64,000 bases of DNA from assembly GCA_013398275.1 (NCBI GenBank), contig VZSE01001754.1:1319140-1383139 (forward strand). The letters run 5' to 3'. A program made the translations under genes and the position numbers. The stretch is from Promerops cafer. Its lineage: Eukaryota > Chordata > Aves > Passeriformes > Nectariniidae. How positions within the stretch are numbered: the first letter of the stretch is position 1; every line of letters begins with the position of its first letter. Below are positions 37,631-50,500 of this stretch, piece after piece. The notes beneath the pieces are model-generated. The model searched no databases, had not been told where the DNA came from, and worked only from the letters and a program-made list of their open reading frames with translations.

Positions 37631-39081
37631 GACCTCAGAGAACATCAGAGGAGAAACCTGGGCTGCACAGTGCAAGGCCCTGCAGCGACCTCAACACCCA
37701 GGGACAAAAGCTTTGTGTGGCACTTACTGCAGTATACAACTTATTCCTTAAGGCAGGGAGTAAACACTGCGGGAATGCAAGAGAAAATTCCCAAGGATAA
37801 GGGCTGAGGAGTCGTTTAAGAAACTGTTTTTTCACCCAATTGTACCACAGAAAGCAGGAACTGAGTGGTCTGAGTTCATGTTGGGATCTTAGAAAAAGGC
37901 AGGCTCAGACTCTGTGATTAGAACCCAGGTCCCCAGAATCAGTCGCAGTTATCAGCTATGGGATGTCCAGCTGTGGCACAGATTCCCTGTTAAAATACCC
38001 TCATGAGCAGGGAGGGCTGAAGGGGATTGGTTTGCTATTATTAGTCACTGGCCAAAAGCTTTTCCACTCTGGTTTGAAGGAATTTTTGATCTTCTGATTT
38101 TACAGGAGACTGGAATTGATAAGCCGGGTGATTTCAAGGGCTGTAGTTTCAATCACACCCCGCTCCCTGCTGCCCACCCAGGAGACTCTGACCACAGGGA
38201 AGGACAAGTCCTGGGATTTGAAGGTTTAGCCTGAGGCCACCAAGTCCCATAGCTTGAGCATTACCAGTTTTGTAACAGCCTGAGCTAAGCTCTGGGAGCA
38301 GCAGCTTAGATGGCCAATGTCTGTTAGATGCACTTGCAAGTGGTAGGGAATAAAACCCTGATCCTGTGAAATTTGGTGGGTGGAGGCAGATGGCTTTCAG
38401 TGCTAAAGAAGTGTCAATAGGGTGCTGAACTTGCTACACCCCGAAGGAGTGGGAGCTTGTCCTTCTTTCCTGAAAAAAAAAAAATGCTACAGAAAACTTT
38501 CCGTAGGAGAAGTGGGAGAGGAGGACTGACAAACACAAATTCAGATGTTACACTCTATAGGTCCTTCCCTGCCCTCTTCACATGGCTGCTCCTCTGAGAT
38601 CCCTTTCTTGAAGGTGACACTGTAGGTGTTGATCTCAGACCTCTCAGTCTGAAGTACTTTTACTCTGAAGTCACCGTGGTACAACTGAAATCTGCTTTAT
38701 TCTGTACTCTTAACTAGTTAAGTGTATTTAAAATTATTTGTGTGTTATGTTTGTTAATTAACAGTCCCTTCTAAGTGAAAACCAAGACAAGGTGATACTT
38801 TCTTTAAACTGTGTACTTCAGAAATAACACTCTCATGTCTTTGCTCAGGGACTCTGGTAAAATTTTCATTTAATTCAAATGACAATAACAGCAGCAGAGA
38901 CGCAGTTGCTGAGACCCAAACCTGTGGCAGTCACAATTGCATGGGAGCTGAGACTTGGCAGACTCAGCTGTTGCTCCTGTTTCCTTCCCAGGAAATGTGG
39001 AAAAACATCACACCTTCTCAGCATGCAACCTGGCTGGATGTGCAGGGCACATCTGCCACCAGAGACAAACCCATCATTGCA
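37631..39081. other. Unique DNA, nothing recognised
   Basis: No frame of interest and no identified repeats apart from an A12 run near 38474-38485. Composition is mixed. Confidence 0.6.
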
Positions 39082-39126
39082 TTTATATATATATCTATAT
39101 ATGAATTCATGTACATATATATATAT
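39082..39126. repeat. (AT)n-rich microsatellite, interrupted
   Basis: Runs of TA dinucleotides on both sides of an ATGAATTCATGTAC core give an imperfect palindromic AT tract able to form a hairpin. A short TATGTGTGTGTATA tract follows at about 39143-39156. The open frames here, on both strands, are artefacts of the simple repeat. Confidence 0.85.
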
Positions 39127-42100
39127 TGGAACATGCATTTCTGTATGTGTGTGTATAAGCACGTCCCTATGACTAGCACTGCATGATATTTCTGCAATAT
39201 TTCGCAATGCCTTCACAAGTAAGGGCTTTATAAGCAAAACAGTGCATAAAAAGCATTATTAAATGCATGTGCCTTTGTTACAGCAAATAAAAATATGAAT
39301 TATCCTATTGGGGTGATGAAGATATAGAAGAGGAAAACAGAAGTCCTAGAAATAGCATCAAGTCTTACATATAAGCCTCTTTTCTTGTCTCTGGGTCTTC
39401 TTCAGCACTGGTGCCAACTTGCTTTGTCTGGGAGTTTTCCAGGTACAATGGGATGGATAACTGAGAGCCTGCTCTGGTCACTTCATCCACAGGGGAAGAA
39501 CAAATTTCATAGGTTTGTTATTCTTTTAAATATTTATTCAAAGCTAAGATCTGAGGCTCATGCCACAAGCCCCATGTATGGGACAGCAGATATCTGCCCA
39601 GGGAGTGGGCAGGAAGGAAACATCTCTGCACCTCAGACCTCCTTGTGCCTTCCCTCTTTGTTATGGGAAGAGCTGTAGGTGTGTCACAGTGGCACTGCAG
39701 CCAAATGGGACAGCAGCACTTCAGGAGACACCTGGAACCATCCATGGCCCATGGACAGGTGCTTGCTGGCATAAGGAGCTGAAGCACAAGAAACAGAAAT
39801 GCTGATTTATCTGGCTTTTGGAAAGTCTGGTGCCATCAGTTGGGCAACACGATGACCCAGACCCACTTGCAGCTCATCTTTGTTCCTGTGCTTCTTACTT
39901 AATTAAACTGTTTGTACTTTAGAGCCCAGATGGTGAGATCTGTACCACATGATGCTCAAAAGTGGAGTTGTTCCTTTTTTTGTCCCCAAAAAGATGTCAT
40001 AGGCACAAACCATCTGATAGCATCTCCAGCTACCTGGGCCACCCCACAATAGAGAGATGATACTGCAAGTCTACTCTGTAATCCAATTTCTGCACTAAAC
40101 TGCCCTTGTGTTTCATGTCTGCATAGGTAAGTGACAGCTGAGAAGTGAAACCCAGTCTTTCATATAGAGAACTATGGAAGCTTTTTGACAGGTCAGAAAT
40201 CCTACTGCCTAATTTGAAGAAAAATGTGAATTAATTCAACAATGACTTAGCACAAGTTGAGTCCTGGAGAAAAGCTGACAGAGGCCATCTGGGTTGCTCT
40301 GCCATGGACCTGAAGCTGAGATATTCAGATTGCTCCCCGGTGTCCTGGGGTGCTGGAAGGATCCTGTAGGTGGCTGGCCATGGGGCAGGATTCCAGCATT
40401 CTGAAGGGATGCTCTTCTTTCCCAACCCCACCTTACAGCCCGAGACTTTTCCTTGGGCTTTGGTGCCATCCGGTGGCAGCAAAGCTGAAAGGAGACGCGC
40501 AAACCCCTTGGGTTTTGGGCGGTTCCTGGGCACACATGAGAAGCTCGCAAAAAAGATTTAAGTCTTTCCCCAAATTTCAGAGTGCTAGAGTGCAAGTGCA
40601 GTGGCCAGAGAGAAAGTTTTGGCGATATTTGAACCAGGCAGAAAAGTCAGCTTTTTAAAAAAATCCCTCCCAATTGAAGAAAATTGAGAAGCTTGGCTTT
40701 TAGAAAGTACTAATGAAGGTGCCTTAAAGACTGTGTGTGAAAATCACATCAATATTCTCCAGATTTTCAAGTTTTCTGCTGCTTAAACAAATGACCTGGG
40801 TCTTCAGCTTGGGTAAACTACTGAGACACAAAGTCAGTGGAGCCAGACTTATTCCACCAGAAATTAGGCTTAAAATCTTTTGTCTAGTATGAAATATGGT
40901 TTAGAGTTTGATGAATTTTATCTTGTTGTTTTTTTTTTTTATATTTTTCACGTCACATCACTGAAGTAACAACAAAAGGGATTCATGGAGTTCGTGTTGT
41001 CCGCATCGAGTGCATCAAATTCTCTGTACTGTCAGCAGAGTCTGCTTTGACTCAAGATTAGCGTGGCCTTGGCTAAAACACATCTCACAGCATGTGGACA
41101 GCTGAAATTTTAAGGAAATTAGGCTTGGGTTATTCTCATGGGCAGACATTTGAACTTTTAGAGATGGGAGTCTTCTTCAAATTTTCCTGTCTAATCCCCC
41201 AGACAGTGAATCCCGTTACAACTTTCCCCACAAACATCTGGACCATTTGATCCCTGATGTTGTCCCCTCTCTCATGCACTGTTTGTAGATGAGGAAGACT
41301 AAAAATAAGAGTTTACATCAATCTCAGGAATTCTCTTTTTGACTCTATAGAGGGATGGAGATGTAATGAACTTTTCTTCCTCTCTGCCAATATAGCTAGC
41401 TCAGAAAAAAAACCAGCTTGGAATAACATTAATGGTTGGTATTTGGGAAGGGGGGGTGAATTTATTGTTATTATGTTATTATTGTAATTTTGTGGGTTTT
41501 TTAAAGAAATACTTAGCTTGCATAACTCCTATTTAAATACAAATTAAAGATCTTGGATTTTTTTAGCAAAGAACGTAGTAGGAAAGTTAAAATAATGCAT
41601 AATTTGAATCCTCAGTGCTTGTCCTTGAGGTAGGAAATAGCTGCTTTTGAATCCTCTTGATTTTAACCTAGCTAAACACAGAATGAAAAAGCAAAACACA
41701 AAATAACACTTAGGCCAAGTTCTCCTAAAAATCCACAGCATGTTATCATAACCCTGCACCTGTCTGATTTTAAAGCTAAAGGCCGAAGCTTTTAGCTTCT
41801 GTAATTCACTACTGCATAAAATAAAGGGAATGAAACAAGGTTATTACCCTCCTCTTGTGGAGACAAAAGTCTCCAGGTAGGGGAGTCCACAACACCTATT
41901 ATATGGAATGTTTTGGCTTGGATTTATTTGGTGTTAAGCAGTGCAAATTGCAGGAGTAACAGCTGATCCATCCTGCCCTCACACAGCATACATTTCTGTG
42001 TACCTGTAAGTCTCCTGAGATCATGTAGATACAGGAGACACCTCTTTTTTTTTTGCATTCCAACTTCTCTCCCTGCTCCCATTCTGGCTGTAGCATCCTC

Positions 42101-42316
42101 CTCCCAGAGTAACAGGCAATAACGTTGGTGTAACTTTGCTCTGCCATTATGGGTGCCTGCTCTTTCCCGGCTGTCTTAGTTTATGTTCATCCTTAATGTT
42201 CTACCACTGAAGTTGTTAGAAGTTAGCAGGGGACTTTTGTCAGAAGACAGCTTTTGTAAAACTGAGCGGGCAGGCTGATCACCTCAACTATCAACTGCTT
42301 AGATATTAAAAGCCCT
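39127..42316. other. Unique DNA, nothing recognised
   Basis: Overlapping open frames of 81-119 codons occur on both strands at 39.4-39.8 kb and 40.2-40.6 kb, because these patches are GC-richer; none has a known domain. A T12 run lies near 40929-40940 and a small perfect hairpin, GGAGACAAAAGTCTCC, near 41858-41873. No repeat family is recognised. Confidence 0.6.
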
Positions 42317-42589
42317 TTAGACCTTAATGATTTTCACATCAAAGGTGAATCTGGGTAAGACATCCCTCAGCTTTTGCCTCCTGTCCCTATGAGCTGAATA
42401 TTTGCGTCGCTGTAATTCGGAAAAGCACCAGAAGTACAACAAAGGCTGCAGCTTTTCCAGAGCTGGCTTTGGGAGCAGCAGGCACATCCCCAGAGAGGGC
42501 AGGTCCCTCTCTGAATTCCTCACCTCGCACGGCAGATGAACCGTACAAAGAAGGGAAAGCACGGAAGGGCCCTTCCTGAGCAGGGTTTT

Positions 42590-42790
42590 CAGTGCCTGCA
42601 GCGAGACCCTTTCCAAGAGCTCCGCTGACACTCGGTGGTGCGAGGGAGAACTGCACAGCCCCGCTCCGGACCGGAGACATCGCCTCACCCTGCGCTGCCT
42701 CTTCGCGAGCCAGGCTCATTTCCCTTCTCAAGATGACAAACCAGAGCCCTGGAGCTCGCACTGGTGGCCACCGGGACTCTTCCTCTGCCT
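42590..42790. promoter_or_regulatory. Small CpG-rich island, possible promoter or first exon
   Basis: I count about 13 CpG dinucleotides in roughly 180 bases (for example TCCGGACCGGA and TTCGCGAG), far above the surrounding sequence, where CpG is rare. Vertebrate CpG clusters of this kind often mark promoters. Two overlapping minus-strand open frames of 124 codons (42387-42761) and 123 codons (42317-42688) run out of it, as does a 76-codon plus frame. None has a recognised domain, and GC-rich DNA produces long frames by chance. On the minus strand a donor-like AGGGTGAGG lies inside the island. No TATA box is evident. It could be the start of a non-coding transcript, an orphan island, or a GC-rich relic of a mobile element. 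Confidence 0.4.
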
Positions 42791-43067
42791 GCCTCCATTT
42801 CTCCCCAGTGTCTTTAATGTGAAGGGCACTGTTAAATAATTACATGGGAGTTATTAACAGAAAAATAAAGAACCGTAACTTTGAAGGTAACTTTCTAGAA
42901 GTTGGCCAGGACCTTCTTCTGGTTTGCTGGGGTCTAAGCTTTGGAAGATGAAGATCCCTAATTCAGGGAGTGCAGTTCTGCCACTGAAGACATTTAAAGG
43001 ACAGTTTAAAGGACAATCCATCCCACTGGAGACCCACAGGCTCTCCTAGAGGTGTGCATTTATATAC

Positions 43068-43137
43068 TCATAGAATGGTTTGGGTTAGAAGGGACCTTAA
43101 AGATCATCTGGTTCCAACCCCCTTGTCATGGGGGGCT
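43068..43137 (-). mobile_element. CR1 LINE 3' tail, ~70 bp
   Basis: On the plus strand, TCATAGAATGGTTTGGGTTA, 'GAAGGGACCTTAAAGATCAT' and 'GGTTCCAACCCCCTTGTCATGG' are the reverse complement of the last ~70 bases of CR1. The match is close, with only a few changes from the family as I know it, and stops abruptly. This is a strongly 5'-truncated insertion, the commonest CR1 outcome. Confidence 0.95.
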
Positions 43138-45939
43138 GTACATAACATGCACCATCAGCAAGTAGACATCTAAATTTGGCTCCTCAGTTAAATGCCTCAG
43201 GTTAGGTAGGGTGCCTGCACCCCCAGTGGGTAAGGCTCACCTCTTTATTTAGAGATATGTGTGTAAAAGGGAAAAAAAAAATAGTTTGAATCCTCTGTGT
43301 GCAGAGTATTAAGAACTTCTTTACAAGTGCACTCAGAGTTGCAAGCAGTGGGCTATGGCGATGACAGTGCCAAAAACAAAGCCAGAGTGGAGTCCCACAG
43401 GTACCAACAATCAGGCGAACACTCCTGTGAAATCAACAGCATCTCAGAGACGAAGGGAGGAAGAAGATTGCCCAGCTGTTACCACAATGCAGGGGACATC
43501 CTCTAGGTTGAAAGATCAGCCTAGATGAAGCTGAGTTTCCTTAGCAGGTGTCTGTGTCACACACCCTGCCATCCTTATTATTTTCTGCTCTTTTCACACT
43601 GCCACAGGGATTCAACAATTATCAGACTGGCCAAAGTCTGCAGGGGACGTAAAGGATTGCTTGTCCCTGCCTGTCCCCAGGCCTGGGGAGCTTCTGGGGT
43701 GATATGTCAGTGTCAAAGTCATTATTGGGCACGGGGCAGATAGTGGTGTGAAAGTGCACAGGAGGTCAGAGCAGATGCTTGGTTCTGTCTCAAAATCATT
43801 GAATCTCTGTGGATTACTTGAGAGGGTTCATGTAAATCTTGACTAATGATGAGGAATATAAAAATTTCCGAGAATTTATCGCTTTCCATAGTTTGTCCAC
43901 TCCACACAACTGGTGACTTCCCCAGACAGGCCTGAAACAACAGTAATTTTTGTAATCATTAGAAATTAAATTGTGAGTCCCCATGATGAAATGCAGCTAA
44001 AATTTATCTGGTGCAGGGCTCACTAGAGGGGAACACAGTCATCACAAGGACAGAAGTGGGCAACAGTCTGGTTATGGCTCTGAACTGCAAGTAAGCAGTG
44101 GTCCAAATTTTCCTTATTTTGCAGGTTGTATCCTTAACAATACATTAGACTTGTGTTTCCACTACTCAGATGCAAAATGCAGTGCAGATTTTCTTTTCAG
44201 GTTTTTTTTTTTCTTGCCTATTTTTCCCATTTTCACCACATCCTCTTCATAAGGAGGCCTTTCTTTCATGAGATACAAAGGGCCCTTCAGATGGAGTCTT
44301 TCAACATGACAAAAGATAGTGTCTTTTGACTACCCATGCAACATCTGTCCAGTTTGCTGGAGACCTGACTCTCTGCAGGAACAGTTTAACATCAGCCAGA
44401 AGAGTTGGCTGCACTCATTTCCCTTCTAAAACCAACACAAAATGCCACCTAAGTCTGTTATATTTCTGCCCATGTGACAGTTTTGTGAAGAGCTCAGTGA
44501 GACCTCAAAAATATCAGTGTTGCCTCCGTGCAAGTCTTTTGTTTTCTGCATTTTTATGTCTTGGGAGCAGTAACTTTGCTCTGTAACCTAGATTTGCTAC
44601 AGAAAAGAGACATGTTTAGCTGGAATGATTTGTATCAAAATATTGGGAAGCATCCATGGCTCTTGCTACAGTCAGAGAGGGCAAAAGGCAGATCATGGCT
44701 AGTGAGTGAGAAGCCACAGCTGGCCTATTATCCTTGTGTGGGAAGTTCAGTGCAAATCCTGAGTCTTGCCAGGGTGTGGGATTCTGGGTGCAAATTCACA
44801 AAAGAAGGAGCTGCAGCCAGGGGAACCCTGGGCAGTGTCTAGAGAGAGAGGGAAAGGGAAGGGCTCTCTACCACTAAAGCAGAGGGATTTTCAGCTCCTC
44901 ACGCTGCAGTCGGATGCAAAGAGCTCTTCTGGCAGCTGCCAGCAAAGCTGGAGTGAGTTTAATGGTCACATGTCTGTTAAACATAAATTTGAACTTTATG
45001 TTTACTCAGGAGTGATAAATGATTCAACTACTTCAGTACTATGAATCCTCTAGAGCAGCACCTTTAACATTGCTCAGGAAAACACAGGTGTTTAACAGTA
45101 CTGCAAAAACAGGCCATTTGCAGAAGTGTTTCAGTCTGTATAAAGAAGAAAAAAAAAAATTATTTTCCCTTAACCTGAAGCTGTCTGGACAATGTTTCTT
45201 GCCTTTGGAAATACCTTCAGAAAATAGCATATGCTATAGATTTATAGTAGTATAGTGTCTCCTAACCTGTTGGTTTGTACCTATCTAGCTATCTAAAAGG
45301 AGAAAAAACAGAAAATAAAAAGGAACAAACTCACCCCAGGTCCATATCAGATGTCTCAGTTGAGAAATTACTTTCACTATCAAACTGATAAGGATTTTAA
45401 AGGTGTGTTTAACCCTACAATTAAGACCCTGGTTTCAAACTTGGTTGATCTGGGTCCAAATCCTGTGCCTTGCAATAGGTTTGTTGTTATGCTTGATCAA
45501 ATATTTGTAACAGTTTTTCTGAAGTGCTCAGCAGTGACCTGACATTATCCCTTTGAAGCCCAAGGGATTTTTTCCATCTACATCAGTGAGAGAAGAATTT
45601 ACGGGAAAAGAAAGTTTCTTTTAAAACAGGGTGAATTAGCCATAATTTAATCATTTTTGGAGGGTCTGCCTTTCATCCACTGTTTGTTTATTTAGTGTTC
45701 TATGGTCAGTGCTTGCTGTACTTTCTGTTCTTTTGTATAGGATCGAGTGTGGTGAGCTTTGACGCTGATACTCAGGACATCCAAAACCAAAACAAAAAAC
45801 CCCAACAGTAACAATAAATGTCCCTGGTCAGGGATATTCCCCATGATTTGAGAGTCTTCCTATTATCTTCTATACACATTGAGAGCTGCTTTTATGACAA
45901 AACGTCTTCTTACATGAAGAAAAACAAAGCTAGAAGTTA
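43138..45939. other. Unique DNA, nothing recognised
   Basis: Mixed composition. Plus-strand open frames of 104 and 92 codons at 44.5-45.0 kb overlap each other in different registers and have no known domain. There are short A and T runs only. Confidence 0.6.
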
Positions 45940-46290
45940 TCCAGGCCCTGCCTGGGAAGCTGCCCGCAGAGAGCCCTGTGGCAGCGAGTCATGGAGTGAA
46001 TGGGACGTCCTGGATTGATGTGGAGCAGATAGACCTGGCCTGTGCAGCACTGGGAAAACAGCAGGAAATCCTCCAGTTGCGCAAGGCAAGGAGCAGCCCC
46101 ACCCCTTTGTGCTCCAGGCTCATGGCTATGCCTGACTGCACACGGAAGGAATTTGCATTGCCAACAGGAGCTGATCAATAGGAGCTGTCTGGGAACGCGG
46201 CTTGTTGCTTCTAGACAAGCAAGGGGTGGCAGCGAGAAGCGGGTGGCACGTGGTCTGGGTCCGGAGGGAACTGTAATGGGCTGCTTTGTT
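45940..46290. other. GC-richer patch with several CpGs and the longest open frame
   Basis: This patch has about ten CpGs in 350 bases, against almost none on either side. It hosts the longest frame of the window, 155 codons on the minus strand (45930-46397), and shorter overlapping frames on the plus strand. The minus peptide is rich in Cys, His and Pro and has no order of residues I recognise as a domain. Perfect octamer motifs occur at 46150-46157 (reverse) and 46367-46374 (forward). It might be an eroded mobile element, an exon of a non-coding RNA, or simply a compositional fluctuation. Confidence 0.35.
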
Positions 46291-47536
46291 TTGACATAAC
46301 TGTAATGGTCTTTCATGTGCAGCTGTATGTAGATAAGACAATGCCAGGATAATGCTGGACATTCAGATGCAAATGAATTGTATATGTAGCTGTGCACTGC
46401 ATTATTTTTTCTTATGAGGTGTTTAGGAGGATTTCTGTCCCTGAGAACTGTGCTACTCCCTGGACATACAATCTAGTCTGCCACTAAACTTTCCCCAAAA
46501 GAATATTCTTATTTTCAGATTCTCTCACTCTGAATACCAAAGATAAAGTGCAACAACATGCCTTTATTAAAGAAGATATTTCCAGCTCTCCTTCCCCTTT
46601 GTGAAGAGTTAAGACTCTCGCTCGTGGGGAAAGGAGGATGTTCTGCATGGGGAAGGTGAGTTTTCAAATTCACACAATCCCAATAAGCCATTTGCTTCTC
46701 TGAGAGTTTTGGGAGAGGGTGTGGTGGGGAGCATGGGGAGTGGGAGTGGTGACTTTAGGGGTGTAGTAATATTTCAGATCTGGGGCAATGAAGCCATAGG
46801 TACTGTAAGAGGATGAATAGATGAGAACAGGGTTAAGAGTAGCATGGGAGATGAGATCAAAGTTAATGCACAACAGCAAGAGAAACCCAGAAACTCCTCA
46901 ACATTTTACCTCCGACTTTGTATGTGTCTAATGACAACTCCTTTCCAGCAGCTCATCTTGCTTGCTGCAATACTTACTGTAAAAGATGACTGGGCTAACG
47001 AATCTCAAAGTTACAGTTTTGCAGGGGTGGAAATTGGTGAGAGTCCCTCCCTTCTGTTTTCCCATGTGTCCATAGGTGCCTGTCCTGACAGTCTCAGGAA
47101 TGATTCATAATTAAGATTTAGTTCTTATAAAATGACTGGGAAGTACTGAGCAAACTCAGTCCTCACCTGTGACTCGATAAATGCCACAACACCGTGAAGG
47201 AGTAACTCAGAGATTGCCTGGTGCTGCTGTGAACTATCAGTAGAGTGGGTAATACCTTAAAATCAGGGCTATAAAATAGATGAGTTTGAGGACTCTGGAA
47301 AATACTGCAGCAAAGTGGCATCAAAGGTATGAAGTAATACACTCAGAAGTCATTAAAGCTTCTTTTCCTCTATTTCCTTGTGTCCTTGACTATTTATACT
47401 ACCCATAATTTTGCCAAGGCTTCCTTGCCATAGTTGAGACAAGATGCAAAGCCAAAGTACCTCCAGCAATTACAGTGTGGGTTGTCTCTCTGGTCCCTCA
47501 CATGCAATACAGAAACAATCCTGTTCTAGCTGATTG

Positions 47537-47562
47537 AAAAAATAAAAATAAAAATAAAAAAA
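47537..47562. repeat. A-rich (AAATA)n simple repeat
   Basis: Three AAATA units sit in a pure A/T stretch. It could be the eroded A-rich tail of a retroposed sequence, but no recognisable body lies next to it. Confidence 0.75.
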
Positions 47563-50500
47563 GCAGCAATCCAAGGGTATGTGGGGTTTCTGGCACTTAG
47601 CTTTTTTTCCTTAGAGGATTTCCTTCCCCAGAAGCTGTTTTTGTTTTTTGTGGCTGACAGTGCAAGTTGCTCCATCTTCCACAACCCTCCAAGGCTTTGA
47701 AGATTTCTTCTTTCCAGGGTAGTTGCTTCTCTACAGGCAGAAGCAGGCACTGACTAAGATTCAGTTTTTGTTTCAAACAAGAAGACATGAAATAAAATAA
47801 ATCCTTCTCATTCTTTCAGTGACATGAGAGCATTACTAGGCTCCGCCTGGGAGCACATACTTCCAGAGGAAGTATTGTCAATGCATTATTTTGAAACACG
47901 GGAATAAAACAGTATTTTTGTCAGAATAAGTCTATTCATCTATGACTTCCTAGGCTTCATTTTACATTTGCCTACCAGTGCTGTGGTGCTGAAGCTGCTG
48001 AAGGTACCCAAACCTTCATTCAAGCTCAGTGACAACCATTCCTTTTGTTTCAAGGTCACCATTGGTCTCATCAACATCTCAAATATGTGCAAACCTGAAT
48101 GACATCTAAATCTGACCTTCTGTTTCTCTTTTGTAGGGCTTCAGCTCTTCAGCATCTCATCAGGGCCTGAAGAAGGTGGCGTGAGGCTCCACACAATTCC
48201 TTTTAACTCCTTTACTGTTTCCTGTTTTTACTCTTTCCTTTTGTTTTGTTTTTGTTCTGATCATTTCACTTCAGGCTTTATTCTCCTCTCACCAGTAGTG
48301 ATTCAAAGCAGGAACAATTACTCTGACGTCATCTACCAGATTTTTTCTTTCGTTTACCCTGCTTTTACTCTAATTGTTTCTGAGAGGCTTGGAGTCTGTC
48401 CTCTTAATGTTTAATTCTTAAATACCATGGTGATGTCCTTTATATAAATATTACTAATGAACAATCCAGAGCACACTTTTACATGGAAAATGCTATTTAA
48501 AACAAACTTCTCCTTGAAGCTCCATGTTTTATGTTCCAGACAAGCCTCAGTGCTGTTGACAGCACTGTGTCGTTCTTCCACTTGCTGGGAATAAAGGTTT
48601 GCAGAAACGGAATCATGATTACAACTCTGCTGAGGAACCCTCAAGGCCTGTTGTTCAGCAGATAATTGGCTCATTTGATTAGACAGGTCAGAGAAGCCAT
48701 TTCTGTCTTCTCTTGCCACATTTGTTCCCCGTGACAAAGCTCAGACATTGTTGATATTACAGCCCAGATTTCAACTTCCTCTGACAAGCGAATTTTTCGG
48801 TGTCCTGCAAACACACTCCATGGTTTCCAGTCTGCCACACAGTCCTACTGTGGAGGGAATGACTCACAGCTTGCTGTTTGCTCTGGTTTTGGGGCCAGTC
48901 CCTTTCTGATAGTGCAGGAGCAGAGAGATTGATGGCTCTTGCTTTGACACGCGTGAGGCCACAGTGTGCTCCTTGTCTTGTCTCCTACAGGATGCAGAGA
49001 CTTGTCAGGTCTCTGGACAGAGAATGTGTGCTCAGCCTCATCTGTCTTGTGCCCTGTCACTCTGCAAACTGAATCACTCTGGTGCCCATGAAAATCCTTC
49101 ATGGCAACTCCTCCATACCAGGAGCATTGCTGCTTGCAGTCGTTGGTGGCCCAGGGACCAGGTCTGGGTGATGCAACAAGGAACACGTCGTTTGGTGGTT
49201 GCAGAGGCTTTCTTAAGGCAGAGGAAGGTGCCAAGGGTCTTCCTCACTTACACCCCCTGTGCCAGGGTAAGCACAGCAAAAGTCTTACAAGTGTGAGCTA
49301 TTTGCCAGTTTCTGAGTCAGCTTTCCTGATGGAGTTGGGCAAAATATAAAATAGAGATACAAAGCCCTACTTTGCATCATGGTTCATATCCTGAGATGGT
49401 GCCCAGAGGGTGAAAAGCAGTAAGGAGATTGCCTGACATTAAAACAGACCTTAATTCAGGTAGTGACAGCACCTGAGCCAAAGTGGAGAGAGTGAACAGG
49501 CATTGCCTGAGTAGTGTTCAGAGCCATGAGAGTTTCATCAATAGATTCTGCAAGGTGACAAAAGGAGTCTCATGCAAGCTGTAAGAAACAGGATGTTATT
49601 CCTCACTGTGACCATGCCAGCACAGAGATCTGGACTTACTTGAAGGCATCTATTACAGCAAAAGGTAATTTTAGCCACAGAGAATATTGGAAGGAAACAA
49701 CAGCTTCTTCCTCTTAAGGAAACACACAGAGATCGCCACCTTCTTCACAGCACCCAGGGACAGTCAGATGAAGCTGCCTGTCTCTAGGAATAAATGAAAC
49801 AGGCTAGAGCCTGCTCTGTCCCTGAGGAGAACAGGTAGCACACAGCTCATGTCTGCAAGCCTAGCCTCCAAAATACCCATCTGTACAACTCATTGGGAAC
49901 AGGGTGTTTGGTGGCAGCAGCTTCACTCACATCCCCCGTACTGACGTGTGTCTAGGAATGCATCATTTGGGTTAAATAGCAATGAAACACCATGGTTGAC
50001 TTAAGGCACTCCTCAGACTCATGGCTTGATCCTGTATATTTCAGTGCTACATACAGCTGCTCTGGGCCAGCTAGTCTGAAAAGTATATAAAACTGATCTC
50101 AGACTTTGACACAGTACCTGTGTAATAAAAACCATGTCAATCTCTATTATTTCTCCTGAACAAGATTCAGCACTGACATGGATCCTTCACTGTTCCTCTT
50201 TGAAGTAACCTGCCAAGTGTCAAAAGCAACCCACAGACAGGCTCTAATTGTGAATAGAGTCCACATCCCCACCAATGCCGTGGTGCATGGCTGGCTGCCA
50301 AAACCAGGCTAATGTAATTAAAAGAAAATTGCATCTCTGTGGGTTTCCACTTCCTTGGTCATAGCAGGTGCCTGTACTGGGTGGTAAAATACATCTGCAG
50401 CTGCTACAGCTGTTACTCTGGCACCAAAGCAAGAGTCCAGCTAAAACCCAGGAAGAGTATACTATGTTCAACTTTTAAACCCTAGACAGCAGCTTGCCAT

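Noticed and set aside
38875..39237. Open frames of 81-120 codons on both strands
   Set aside because: They arise from translation through the (AT)n and TG simple repeats.
41858..41873. Perfect 6-bp stem, 4-base loop hairpin
   Set aside because: Too short to suggest a microRNA or structural RNA; expected by chance many times in this length.
45930..46397. 155-codon minus-strand open frame as a gene
   Set aside because: No known domain, odd Cys/His/Pro composition, and overlapping frames on the other strand in a GC-richer patch where stops are rarer.
48845..49234. 129-codon minus-strand open frame, with an acceptor-like TCTCCTACAG near 48990 on the plus strand
   Set aside because: The strands disagree, other frames of similar length overlap, and no protein family is recognisable.
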